Part shown: positions 24,865-32,987 of the stretch, piece by piece
Layout of the letters: each line of letters starts with the position of its first letter
Numbering within the stretch: position 1 is the first letter of the stretch
From: Planktotalea frisia
GTDB taxonomy: Bacteria; Pseudomonadota; Alphaproteobacteria; Rhodobacterales; Rhodobacteraceae
Length of the DNA: 44,588 nt
Reading direction: 5' to 3'
Assembly (NCBI RefSeq): GCF_001890925.1
Contig: NZ_MLCB01000120.1
Coordinates: 1 to 44,588, forward strand
Position numbers and translations under genes: made by a program
Notes under the pieces: generated by a model
What the model was told of the DNA's origin: nothing
Seen by the model: only the letters and a program-made list of their open reading frames with translations
Database searches by the model: none

Positions 24865-25737
24865 TTACGAGCGACGCTCGATCACAAAACGCGCGACGTC
24901 GCGCAGGTGGTCAGCGTCGCTTCCATAGATAGATAATGCATCGCAGGCCGATTCCACCAGTGTTTCGGCGCGGCTCTTTGCCCCGTCTAGACCTAGCAGC
25001 GAAACGAATGTCGCTTTGCCCGCATCCGCATCCTTTTGTGCAGCTTTGCCGAGGGTTTCGGCGTCACTGGTTACATCAAGAATGTCGTCGGCAATTTGAA
25101 AGGCGAGGCCGAGTGCGTCGCCGTAAGTTTTGAGCGCATCCGTATCGGCCTTGGCAAGGATCGCACCGGCAGTAGCGGACCATGTAATCAGCGCGCCTGT
25201 CTTGCCATTTTGCAGCTCTGTGATTTGCTCCAGCGTAAGAGGTGTTGCGGCACTTTCCGCCGCAATATCGAGCGCTTGACCGTAAACCATGCCCGCCGCA
25301 CCGCTCGCGCGGGCTAGCGTCAAAGCCAGAGTTGAACGAACAAACGGGTCATCGTGACACGCAGGATCGCTTACCAGCTCAAACGCCAACGTTTGCAAAG
25401 CATCGCCACATAAAACCGCCGTCGCATCGTCCCATTTCACATGAACCGTCGGCTGACCGCGACGCAGATCATCGTCGTCCATGCAGGGCAGATCATCGTG
25501 CACCAATGAGTAGGCATGAAGCGCCTCTATGGCACAAGCAGGCGCAATCGAACGCGAAATGTCAGCGCCGCAGACACGCGCACTTTCGCGCACAAAAAAC
25601 GCACGTAGGCGTTTACCACCCGTCGTTGCGTAGCGCATGGCTTGCACAATCGGGACATCCGCGAAGCCACTCAAGACGCGCGTAAAATGTTGATCCACCT
25701 CAGCCGACCAACCGGTCATTTCAGATTGAAGTGTCAC
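24865..25737 (-). CDS. ispA: Polyprenyl (farnesyl/geranyl-type) diphosphate synthase
   Basis: This 290-aa trans-prenyltransferase has the first Asp-rich motif D81-D82-L-P-C-M-D87 and the second at DDILD (217-221), plus GGKRLRAF and the QALD and KTGAL segments. It builds C10-C20 prenyl diphosphates from DMAPP and IPP. The insertion type in the first motif and the overall length fit bacterial farnesyl diphosphate synthases, but chain length cannot be fixed from sequence alone. It is joined to xseB by ATGA and followed by dxs, the classical alpha-proteobacterial order. Confidence 0.93.
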   Translation of the reverse strand: MTLQSEMTGWSAEVDQHFTRVLSGFADVPIVQAMRYATTGGKRLRAFFVRESARVCGADISRSIAPACAIEALHAYSLVHDDLPCMDDDDLRRGQPTVHVKWDDATAVLCGDALQTLAFELVSDPACHDDPFVRSTLALTLARASGAAGMVYGQALDIAAESAATPLTLEQITELQNGKTGALITWSATAGAILAKADTDALKTYGDALGLAFQIADDILDVTSDAETLGKAAQKDADAGKATFVSLLGLDGAKSRAETLVESACDALSIYGSDADHLRDVARFVIERRS

Positions 25738-25976
25738 AGACCCTCGACAGGTGTGGTTCCTTTAGGGGCGCCGTCACCATCAAATGTGATCGCTGCGACC
25801 TTTTCTTCGGCCTCTTTCAGCTTAGCTTCGCAGTGCTTTTTCAGCTTTGCACCATGCTCGTATAGCGTGATGGATTGCTCCAAAGGGACATCCCCACGCT
25901 CAAGTTGGCTGACCACTTGCTCTAACTCGCCCATGGCTTGCTCAAAGCTCATCTCTTCTACTTTTGCATCGCTCAT
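25734..25976 (-). CDS. xseB: Exodeoxyribonuclease VII small subunit
   Basis: This 80-aa helical protein matches XseB (SFEQAMGELEQVVSQLERGDVPLEQSI, then HGAKLKKHCEAKLKEAEEKV). With XseA it forms the single-strand-specific nuclease; xseA is not in the window. It overlaps both the deacetylase-like gene and ispA by 4 bases. Confidence 0.94.
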   Translation of the reverse strand: MSDAKVEEMSFEQAMGELEQVVSQLERGDVPLEQSITLYEHGAKLKKHCEAKLKEAEEKVAAITFDGDGAPKGTTPVEGL

Positions 25977-26899
25977 GCGCTGGCCTCCATCAAAGCATCT
26001 ACATGCGCAGCCACCGCTTCGGCCAACGCATCCAAATCATAACCGCCTTCGAGCGCAGAGACCACACGCCCGTCGCATATTTCACCCGCAATTTTGCAGA
26101 GTTCTTTCGTGAGCCATTTGAAATCCCCTGTGGACCAATTGAGGTTTGCAAGCGGGTCGTCTTGGTGCGCATCAAAGCCAGCAGAGATGAAGATCATCTC
26201 GGGCTTGAACGCCCGCAAACGTGGGAAGACTTCCGCCGTGTAAAGCGCGCGCATTTGATCCCCGCTGCTTTCGGGCTCAATCGGTAGGTTCACAACATTA
26301 TCGAAGCCGCCCTTGTCAGAGCGTTCGCCAGAACCGGGCCAAAGCGGCATTTGCTGGGATGTGATCGTAAGTGCACGCGCCTCATTCCACAGGAGGTCCT
26401 GCGTGCCATTGCCGTGATGCACATCGAAATCCACGACAGCGACTCGGCTCAGACCGTGATGTTCAAGCGCATATTTCGCACCGATCGCGACATTGCCAAA
26501 CAGGCAGAAACCCATGGGCGTGCTTGTTTCGCAATGGTGCCCCGGTGGTCGGATCGCAGCGAACGCATTTCCCGCTTCACCCGCCATCACCATATCTACG
26601 GCTTTCGTTACTGCCCCCACTGCACGAAACGCCGCGTCGAGCGAACCAGGTGACATATGCGTATCCGCATCAAGTTGACGATTCCCCACATTTGGCAGAG
26701 CAGAACGCAGATCAGTGATATGGCTCGCAGGGTGACAGCGCATGATATCGTCTTCGCTGCCCATCGGCGCTTTGACCCGCTTGAGGTCTTTATCCTTGAG
26801 CGCGCTTAGAATGTATTCGAGCCGCGCGACCTGTTCGGGGTGGCCACTGGGTGTGACATGCTCAAGGCAAGCGGGATGGGTGATGAGGGCTGTGTTCAT
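25973..26899 (-). CDS. Histone deacetylase-family amidohydrolase
   Basis: This 308-aa member of the zinc-dependent HDAC/acetylpolyamine amidohydrolase family carries the active-site blocks RPPGHHCE, VAVVDFDVHHGNGTQD and SAGFDAHQDDPLANL, including the His pair and the Asp/His zinc ligands. In bacteria such enzymes deacetylate small molecules or proteins; the substrate here is unknown. GGAG stands before the ATG. It is 23 bases downstream of petR and overlaps xseB by 4 bases. Confidence 0.92.
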   Translation of the reverse strand: MNTALITHPACLEHVTPSGHPEQVARLEYILSALKDKDLKRVKAPMGSEDDIMRCHPASHITDLRSALPNVGNRQLDADTHMSPGSLDAAFRAVGAVTKAVDMVMAGEAGNAFAAIRPPGHHCETSTPMGFCLFGNVAIGAKYALEHHGLSRVAVVDFDVHHGNGTQDLLWNEARALTITSQQMPLWPGSGERSDKGGFDNVVNLPIEPESSGDQMRALYTAEVFPRLRAFKPEMIFISAGFDAHQDDPLANLNWSTGDFKWLTKELCKIAGEICDGRVVSALEGGYDLDALAEAVAAHVDALMEASA

Positions 26900-26922
26900 A
26901 GCGCGCTCCTACTGTGGAAATT

Positions 26923-27624
26923 TCAATCAGGCGCCAGCATATACCCAGCACCGCGCACGGTCTGCATGTAGCGAGGTTGCTTCGGATCCATCTCGATCTT
27001 GCGGCGTAAACGAGTGATCTGAACATCGACCGCGCGCTCTTGGGCTTGGCCGCGATCACGGCCCAAGTCCTCAACCAACTGCACACGGCTTACAGGTTCG
27101 CCCACGTGTTTCGAGAAGATGCGCATCAGTTGGGATTCAGTCGCCGTCAAACGCACGAGATCATCGCCGTGCCACATCTCGCCGCGTTCTATATCATAAC
27201 GCACTGGGCCAAGATGCAGGACTTTGGGTGCAGTATCCGCCGCCTCAATTTCAGGCATACGGCGCAAGATCGCGTTGATGCGCAGCAGCAGCTCTTTAGG
27301 TTCAAACGGCTTGGCGAGGTAGTCATCCGCGCCTGCTTCTAGCCCTTCGATCCGGTTTTCTGTTTCACCTTTAGCGGTCAGCAACATGATCGGCGTTTGC
27401 GAGGTCTTGCGCAGATCGCGCGTCAGGCTCACGCCGTCTTCGCCCGGCATCATCACATCCAGCACGATCAAATCGAAATCGAGACCCGCAAGAATGCGTC
27501 GCGCATGGGCCGCATCGCGCGCAGCGGTCACCAGAAATCCGTGACGCATCAGGAACTTTTGCAACAACCCGCGAATGCGTTCGTCGTCGTCTACAATCAA
27601 AAGATGGGCGTCGGGATCACTCAT
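26923..27624 (-). CDS. petR: OmpR-family response regulator, PetR-like
   Basis: This 233-aa two-domain regulator has a receiver domain with the acidic cluster D12-D14, phospho-acceptor D56 (LIVLDVMMPGEDG) and Lys in LLTAKGE. A winged-helix DNA-binding domain covers about 135-232 (LVRLTATESQLMRIFSKHVGE, RAVDVQITRLRRKIEMDP, VRGAGYML). It overlaps the MarR-type gene by 4 bases, as in the petP-petR pair known from Rhodobacter capsulatus. No histidine kinase gene is adjacent. AAGGAAGG precedes the ATG. Confidence 0.9.
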   Translation of the reverse strand: MSDPDAHLLIVDDDERIRGLLQKFLMRHGFLVTAARDAAHARRILAGLDFDLIVLDVMMPGEDGVSLTRDLRKTSQTPIMLLTAKGETENRIEGLEAGADDYLAKPFEPKELLLRINAILRRMPEIEAADTAPKVLHLGPVRYDIERGEMWHGDDLVRLTATESQLMRIFSKHVGEPVSRVQLVEDLGRDRGQAQERAVDVQITRLRRKIEMDPKQPRYMQTVRGAGYMLAPD

Positions 27625-28127
27625 GTGCTGCCTTCCTTTAGCGCGCGCGATTTGCGGCGCATGTCTTTGTCCATCATTGCCTCAAGTACGGCGCGAAATC
27701 CAGTCACAGCCTCAGGACCGGCTTCTCGATACGCCGCTCGCATGCGCGCCCTTTGTGCGTCAGAGAGTTTACGCTCCAGCTCAGCACCTGCCTCCGTGAG
27801 GAACAAATGCCGCTCGCGCTTGTCCACACGACCCACTTTGCTTTGCACCAAACCGTCCTCGATCAAAGTCCTGAGCACACGGTTCAACGACTGCTTTGTC
27901 ACACCAAGAATACCGAGCAGATTGTTCACGGTTGTCCCCGGCGCGCGATTGATGAAATGCACTGCACGGTGATGCGCGCGCCCATAAGCCATCTCGGATA
28001 GGATGCGATCAGGATCAGCGGTAAAGCCCTGATAGGCAAAGAACATCGCCTCGATCCCTTGGCGTAACTGTTCGTCTGTGAGGAACAACAGCATATCGCT
28101 ATGCTGCGCTGCACTTCGATCTGACAT
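27621..28127 (-). CDS. petP: MarR-family transcriptional regulator, PetP-like
   Basis: This 168-aa MarR-type winged-helix regulator has the recognition part VNNLLGILGVTKQSLNRVLRTLIEDGLV and wing region GRVDKRERHLFLTEAG. It is paired with petR (ATGA overlap), as in the petPR genes of Rhodobacter capsulatus. The promoter just upstream contains an inverted repeat between -10 and -35, so self-regulation is likely. AAGGAAGG is well placed 7 bases before ATG 28127. Confidence 0.88.
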   Translation of the reverse strand: MSDRSAAQHSDMLLFLTDEQLRQGIEAMFFAYQGFTADPDRILSEMAYGRAHHRAVHFINRAPGTTVNNLLGILGVTKQSLNRVLRTLIEDGLVQSKVGRVDKRERHLFLTEAGAELERKLSDAQRARMRAAYREAGPEAVTGFRAVLEAMMDKDMRRKSRALKEGST

Positions 28128-28153
28128 GATGCGCCTTCCTTAGCCTTTCGCAA

Positions 28154-28182
28154 ATTATAAGTCAGCTTTGTTGACTTTCCAA
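28154..28182 (-). promoter_or_regulatory. Near-consensus sigma-70 promoter of petP with operator in spacer
   Basis: On the minus strand TTGGAA (28182-28177), a 17-base spacer and a perfect TATAAT (28159-28154) lie 26 bases before petP. An inverted repeat AAGTCA-N7-TGACTT (28159-28177) coincides with the spacer, so a bound MarR-type dimer would block polymerase. Confidence 0.75.
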
Positions 28183-28277
28183 CAACAGACTGGTAGCGAT
28201 TCATAGTTTCAGCGCAAGATTATGTCCACTTCGGTCATAAATTGCGCAACAAATGGAAAAATTGAAAGGAGAGCACA

Positions 28278-29147
28278 ATGTCTGGATCTTATGCAGATCG
28301 CGACGGTAAAATCTGGATGGACGGCAAACTCGTCGAATGGCGGGATGCCAATGTGCATATTTTGACCCATGCTCTGCACTATGCTTCTTCCGTGTTTGAA
28401 GGCGAGCGGTGCTATGATGGCAAAGTTTTCAAAAGTCGCGAGCATTCAAAACGTCTTTTGATTTCGGGCGAATTGATGGACATGAATATTCCCTACAGCG
28501 TTGACGAAATCGAGGCCGCCAAACGCGCGACCCTTGATGCAAATGGTCTGACAAACGCCTACCTGCGCGTCGTTGCCTTTCGCGGGGCTGGCCCTGACAT
28601 GGGTGTCGCGGCCTCGCGCAATCCGGTTCGGATGGCTGTGACCGCATGGGAATGGGGCAACTATTATGGCGACGCCAAAATGAAGGGTGCCAAGCTCGAC
28701 ATCGCAAAATGGAAGCGCCCTTCGCCTGAGACGATCCCTGTCGCGGCCAAGGCTGCTGGTCTTTACATGATTTGCACGATGTCGAAACATGCCGCAGAGG
28801 CAAAAGGTTGCTCGGATGCGATGTTCCTCGATTATCGCGGCTACGTTGCTGAGGCGACGGGCGCGAATATCTTCTTCGTGAAAGACGGCGAAGTGCACAC
28901 TCCCCTCGCGGATTCGATCCTTAATGGCCTGACGCGCCAGACTATCATTGGTGTTTTGAAAGATCGCCAGATCAAGGTGCACGAGCGCCACATCATGCCA
29001 GAAGAGCTAGAGGGCTTCGAGCAGTGCTGGCTTACCGGTTCTGCGGCAGAGGTAACGCCCGTTGGCCAGATCGGCGATTACAACTTTGAGGTCGGCGCGC
29101 TCACGCGAGAGATTTCTGAAGCGTATGAGAAACTTGTTCGCGAATAG
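28278..29147 (+). CDS. ilvE: Branched-chain amino acid aminotransferase
   Basis: This 289-aa fold-type IV PLP enzyme transfers amino groups between glutamate and the keto acids of Leu, Ile and Val. It shows HILTHALHYASSVFEGERCY near the start, the PLP-binding Lys in VAAKAAGLYM, the phosphate-binding segment GYVAEATGANIFFVKDG, and WLTGSAAEVTPVGQIGD near the C-terminus. AAAGGAGAG is an ideal ribosome binding site. It is divergent from petP and monocistronic, ending in a strong terminator. Confidence 0.95.
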   Translation: MSGSYADRDGKIWMDGKLVEWRDANVHILTHALHYASSVFEGERCYDGKVFKSREHSKRLLISGELMDMNIPYSVDEIEAAKRATLDANGLTNAYLRVVAFRGAGPDMGVAASRNPVRMAVTAWEWGNYYGDAKMKGAKLDIAKWKRPSPETIPVAAKAAGLYMICTMSKHAAEAKGCSDAMFLDYRGYVAEATGANIFFVKDGEVHTPLADSILNGLTRQTIIGVLKDRQIKVHERHIMPEELEGFEQCWLTGSAAEVTPVGQIGDYNFEVGALTREISEAYEKLVRE

Positions 29148-29166
29148 ATCGTCTGAAAATATCAAT

Positions 29167-29203
29167 AAAAAAAGCCGGCTCCTCTGGGAAGCCGGCTTTT
29201 TTT
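29167..29203. terminator. Bidirectional terminator between ilvE and the ABC operon
   Basis: A-rich AAAAAAAGCCGGC (29167-29179) pairs with GCCGGCTTTTTTT (29191-29203). The T-run on each strand follows the GC stem, so it can stop transcription from both convergent sides. Confidence 0.93.
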
Positions 29204-29222
29204 ATTGCTCTATGAGGCCGGA

Positions 29223-30401
29223 TTAAGCTGGGCTCATCCCGCGTAAGCGCTCGGACCGGCGGCGCAACATTTCAACGATGGTGAGTAGGATGATAGAAAT
29301 CCCCACAAGGATCGTCGCAGCCGCCAAAATCGTTGGGCTGATCTGTTCACGCAATCCAGTGAACATCTGCCAAGGCAGCGTTTGCAGTTTCGCAGAACCA
29401 ATAAAGATCACTACAACCACTTCATCAAAGGACGTGATGAACGCGAACAAACCGCCGGAAATAACACCTGGCAGGATGAGCGGCATTTGGATCTTGAAGA
29501 AAGTCTTCACAGGACCCGCGCCCATATTCGCCGCTGCGCGCGTCAAAGAGTTGTCAAACCCAACCAGCGTCGCGGTAACGGTGATAATCACAAAGGGAAT
29601 GCCCAGTACCGTGTGGGCGAGGACCACACCCCAATAGGTGCCAATAATACCGATTTTGGCGTAGAAGAAATACATTCCAGTAGCCGAGATGATCAGTGGA
29701 ACAATCATTGGCGAAATCAGGATCGCCATAATCGCACGACGTCCCGGGACGTGGCTTTGGCTCAAACCAATTGCCGCGAGCGTACCCAGTGAAACCGACA
29801 GCAAGGTCGCCACAGGCGCAATGCGCAGCGAATTGGCAACGGCATTCGTCCATTCAGGGTTGGTCAGGAAATCACGATAGTGCTTGAGCGAGTAGCCAGC
29901 CGGATCAAACCGCAGCATCTCTTGCGTGAAGGTAAAGAAGTCCTGCGCGTTGAAGCTGAGCGGCATCACAACAAGAATTGGCGTGATCAAAAACACAAAG
30001 ATCGCGCCACAAATCACACGAAACGTGAAATGCCATAGCACTTGCCCAGAGGTCAGATAAGGCGCGACTTTCCCGCGATAGCGACCTTCAAAAAGCCAAT
30101 AGGCGAACCAACCAAAGAACCACCCAAACAGCGCGCCAATGATAAGCGCAGGCAAACCCGCGAGGATAAAGCCCGCAATTGCAAAGCCCGCAGTGACGAT
30201 CCACTTCATCATGCGCTCAGGCAGAATGTCTTGCATCACGATGACTGCGATTACAGCCAGCAAAGCTGCGCCAACAAGCAGTCCCAAGAGTGACGAGCCT
30301 TGCGCAGCGCCAACAAAGATGCCCGCGACAGCGCCAGCCGCCGCAACTGTTGGAACCACAAAGGACATGGGTTTGCGCGAAATCGGTGTGAGTGCGACCA
30401 T
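29223..30401 (-). CDS. ABC transporter permease (PotC-like)
   Basis: This 392-aa binding-protein-dependent permease has its typical core in the C-terminal 270 residues, including the cytoplasmic EAA loop (RAAANMGAGPVKTFFKIQMPLILPG), which docks on the ATPase. It is longer than PotC of enteric bacteria because about 100 extra residues with three or four hydrophobic helices precede the core (VAGIFVGAAQGSSLLGLLVG onward). It is the last gene of the operon and lies 4 bases after the other permease. Substrate unknown; polyamine-type family by homology. Confidence 0.9.
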   Translation of the reverse strand: MVALTPISRKPMSFVVPTVAAAGAVAGIFVGAAQGSSLLGLLVGAALLAVIAVIVMQDILPERMMKWIVTAGFAIAGFILAGLPALIIGALFGWFFGWFAYWLFEGRYRGKVAPYLTSGQVLWHFTFRVICGAIFVFLITPILVVMPLSFNAQDFFTFTQEMLRFDPAGYSLKHYRDFLTNPEWTNAVANSLRIAPVATLLSVSLGTLAAIGLSQSHVPGRRAIMAILISPMIVPLIISATGMYFFYAKIGIIGTYWGVVLAHTVLGIPFVIITVTATLVGFDNSLTRAAANMGAGPVKTFFKIQMPLILPGVISGGLFAFITSFDEVVVVIFIGSAKLQTLPWQMFTGLREQISPTILAAATILVGISIILLTIVEMLRRRSERLRGMSPA

Positions 30402-30405
30402 GTTC

Positions 30406-31686
30406 TTATCCCAGCTTTACGTTGTCGATGCCGACAATCTTGTCATAGGCCCAATAGAGGGCCATCACGACCACCAGCAAAATAGTGCCCAGCGCAGCGG
30501 CAAGACCCCAATTCAGCGATGATAAAATATGGAAGGCAATCCGGTTCGAGATGAACACACCCTTCGTGCCACCCACCAGTTCAGGCGTGATGTAATAACC
30601 GATCGATAGAATGAACACGAGGATCGACCCCGCGCCAATACCCGGAATAGACTGCGGGAAGTACACGCGCCAGAACGCTGTCCAATCCGTCGCGCCCAAT
30701 GACTTCGCCGCGCGAAGGTATGTCGGCGAGATTGTCTGCATCACCGAGTAGAGCGGCAAAATCATGAAGGGCAGCAGAATATGCGTCATCGCAATGATCG
30801 TGCCCGTTTGGTTGTTAATTAAGGCCAGTCGTGAATCGTCGGCAACAAGACCAATCCAGACCAGTACTTCGTTCACCACCCCTTGATCCTGTAACATCAC
30901 TTTCCACGCGGATGTGCGCACCAAAAGCGATGTCCAGAATGGCAAGAGCACGAGGATCATCAACAAGTTTGCCGTGCGCGACGGCAGGTTCGCCAAGATC
31001 CAAGCCACCGGGTAGCCGAGTAAAATACAAAGCGAGGTAATCGCCAGCGACATGATCAGCGTGCGAATGAACAAAGTGATGTAAATCTGTTCGTTTTCAG
31101 GTCGCGCTTCGGCACCATCAGCGCCCTTTTGCATGTCGATAGAATTCAGGAAATAGCCGTTGGTATAGGCACCACTATAAGTCTTGATCGTGCGCCACAC
31201 TTCAATGTCGGCAAACCCTTTGTTCAGGTCCGCGAACTTTTCTTTGTATGGACCATCATTCGGGATGTCCCACTTCTTGACCTGCCGTCCTGCTTTGCGG
31301 AACAGCGAAGAAATACCGGGTTTTTCGTAGTTCAAACGAGACCCAATGCGCGTGTGTACCTTTTTGCTGATGGCGATTTGCAGATCACCCGCGAAGGCTT
31401 CAAAAACCGCCTCGCTCGGCAATTCACCACTGTTGGGGTCCCAGTCTTCTAGGATCACAACCGTTTGAGGAAGGTTGTCAGAAATCAGTTGGTTTTCGAC
31501 AGAGCGGAACAACATATCGAGGATCGGTGCCACAAAAGACACGAGAACAAAGATCAAAAGCGGAGCAATCAACGCGAGGGCGCGTAACTTTTGACGGCGC
31601 AGCGCGCGGTTCAGAGATTGCTTGAGGGGGGTGCCATCGGCGGAAAGGACTCTGCCGGCGGCATCTGTGTCGGGAACGCTTGTCAT
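30406..31686 (-). CDS. ABC transporter permease (PotB-like)
   Basis: This permease of about 426 aa has the EAA loop RAAKSLGATDWTAFWRVYFPQ. A first helix (LALIAPLLIFVLVSFVAPIL) is followed by about 150 polar residues, predicted periplasmic, before the next helix. This insert is much larger than in PotB. The frame runs up to 31728. I choose ATG 31686 because GAGGA lies 5 bases upstream, whereas the ATG one codon earlier is too close and the outer start has no site. It works with the PotC-like permease and the ATPase. Confidence 0.9.
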   Translation of the reverse strand: MTSVPDTDAAGRVLSADGTPLKQSLNRALRRQKLRALALIAPLLIFVLVSFVAPILDMLFRSVENQLISDNLPQTVVILEDWDPNSGELPSEAVFEAFAGDLQIAISKKVHTRIGSRLNYEKPGISSLFRKAGRQVKKWDIPNDGPYKEKFADLNKGFADIEVWRTIKTYSGAYTNGYFLNSIDMQKGADGAEARPENEQIYITLFIRTLIMSLAITSLCILLGYPVAWILANLPSRTANLLMILVLLPFWTSLLVRTSAWKVMLQDQGVVNEVLVWIGLVADDSRLALINNQTGTIIAMTHILLPFMILPLYSVMQTISPTYLRAAKSLGATDWTAFWRVYFPQSIPGIGAGSILVFILSIGYYITPELVGGTKGVFISNRIAFHILSSLNWGLAAALGTILLVVVMALYWAYDKIVGIDNVKLG

Positions 31687-31716
31687 CATTATCCTCAGGG
31701 GAATGAGAGGGGGGTT

Positions 31717-31741
31717 GAGACGGGCCAACTAGGCCCGCCTC
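31717..31741 (-). other. Intercistronic hairpin between binding-protein and permease genes
   Basis: GAGGCGGGCC pairs with GGCCCGTCTC (one G-U pair) around a TAGTT loop on the minus strand, 18 bases after the binding-protein stop. No T-run follows. Such hairpins commonly stabilise the abundant binding-protein mRNA against decay. Confidence 0.6.
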
Positions 31742-31758
31742 TTCAAGTTAGGAAAGGC

Positions 31759-32868
31759 TTACTTAGCCAACCATGCCTGGAATTTCGCGTCGATGTCGTC
31801 GCGGTAATCAGCCCAGAACTCGTAGTTGTAGAGGAACGTGTTCGTTGCGTTCGCAGGATCTGTTGGCATGTGTGGTGCCATGTCGATACCCAAGTCTGCG
31901 TGCTTGCCAACCAATGGTGCGGAAGACAGACGTGCAGGGCCATAAGAGATATACTTGGACTGGTCTGCAAGACGCTGTGTGTCTGTTGCGAACTTTACGA
32001 AGTCCTTAACGCGCGCCAAACGATCCGCAGGAAGACCCGCTGGGATGATCCAACCGTCAAGGTCAAACACCTGAGCGTCCCAAAGCATCGCAACTGGCTG
32101 CTTCTGCTCTTCGATCAAGCTGAAGAAACGACCGTTGTATGTGGAACCCATGACAACTTCGCCATCAGCCAAAAGCTGTGGAGTGTCGGCACCAGCAGAC
32201 CACCAGATCACATCGTCTTTGATCGTATCGAGCTTCGCAAGTGCGCGCTCTTGACCTTCGGCTGTCTCCAGAACGGAGTAAACGTCGTCTTTTGCAACGC
32301 CGTCACAGATCAAAGCCCATTCCATGTTGTTGATTGGACGCTTCTCAAGCGAACGCTTGCCAGGATACGCTTCTGTATCAAAGACTGCGCAAACGCTTGT
32401 AGGCGCTGTGTCACCAACGAGGTCCGTGCGGTAACCCATTGTCGTGGAATACACGATCTGTGGGATAAAGCAGTCGGATACGATCAGATCGCCAAAGTCG
32501 ACGGATGCTTTTGTGCCGTCTGGCGCATCTGCGAGATCTTCGTCAGGATTGATTTCCATCGCGAGACCTTCGTCGCACAAACGGATCGCATCAGCCGCAA
32601 CGACGTCAACGAGATCCCAAGTGATGTTGCCCGCTTCGTTCATCGCGCGCAGTTTCGCAACCGCTTCAGCAGAGCTTTCGTCCCAAACGGCTGTCACGCC
32701 TTCGTTCATTGCAATGTAGGGCTCTACATATGCTTTTTGCTGGCTGTTTTGGTATGCACCACCCCAGCTAACGAGTGTCATGTCAGACGCCATGTGGCCG
32801 TCTGCAAATGCTGTGCCGCCAACTGCGACAAGCGCGGATGTAGCAAGTAGTGTACGTGTAAATGTCAT
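31759..32868 (-). CDS. Extracellular solute-binding protein (PotD/PotF-like)
   Basis: This 369-aa periplasmic binding protein has a signal peptide (TLLATSALVAVGGTAFADG, cleavage after AFA). The mature start MTLVSWGGAYQNSQQKAYVEP is typical of polyamine/iron-type binding proteins. It captures the ligand for the two permeases. An upstream in-frame extension to 33024 exists but would overlap potA. ATG 32868, with GGGAG 9 bases before it and the signal peptide directly after, is the real start. Ligand not deducible; putrescine/spermidine or other small cations are possible. Confidence 0.92.
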   Translation of the reverse strand: MTFTRTLLATSALVAVGGTAFADGHMASDMTLVSWGGAYQNSQQKAYVEPYIAMNEGVTAVWDESSAEAVAKLRAMNEAGNITWDLVDVVAADAIRLCDEGLAMEINPDEDLADAPDGTKASVDFGDLIVSDCFIPQIVYSTTMGYRTDLVGDTAPTSVCAVFDTEAYPGKRSLEKRPINNMEWALICDGVAKDDVYSVLETAEGQERALAKLDTIKDDVIWWSAGADTPQLLADGEVVMGSTYNGRFFSLIEEQKQPVAMLWDAQVFDLDGWIIPAGLPADRLARVKDFVKFATDTQRLADQSKYISYGPARLSSAPLVGKHADLGIDMAPHMPTDPANATNTFLYNYEFWADYRDDIDAKFQAWLAK

Positions 32869-32904
32869 TATAACATTCTCCCTAGTTACCCGTGTTAGAC
32901 TTTT

Positions 32905-32973
32905 GAGGTTTCCGGTACGGGTCCAAAGTGGAAACCTCTTTAGGTATCGAGCCGGTGAGTGTGCGGCTCGATA
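32905..32973 (-). other. Two hairpins between the ATPase gene and the binding-protein gene
   Basis: TATCGAGCCG pairs with CGGCTCGATA (32973-32964 with 32954-32945, perfect 10 bp, 9-base loop). GAGGTTTCC pairs with GGAAACCTC (32938-32930 with 32913-32905). Neither is followed by a T-run. They fill most of the 119-base gap and may set differential expression or bind a regulator. Confidence 0.6.
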
Positions 32974-32987
32974 TTCGATGAAATCGC

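Noticed and set aside
31591-32850. 419-aa plus-strand frame opposite the binding-protein gene
   Set aside because: Antisense to a clear signal-peptide-bearing gene; Cys/His/Arg-rich sequence typical of a reverse-strand artefact.
32869-32987. Guanidine-type (mini-ykkC) riboswitch in the binding-protein leader
   Set aside because: Two tandem hairpins are present, but their loops lack the expected ACGR sequence.
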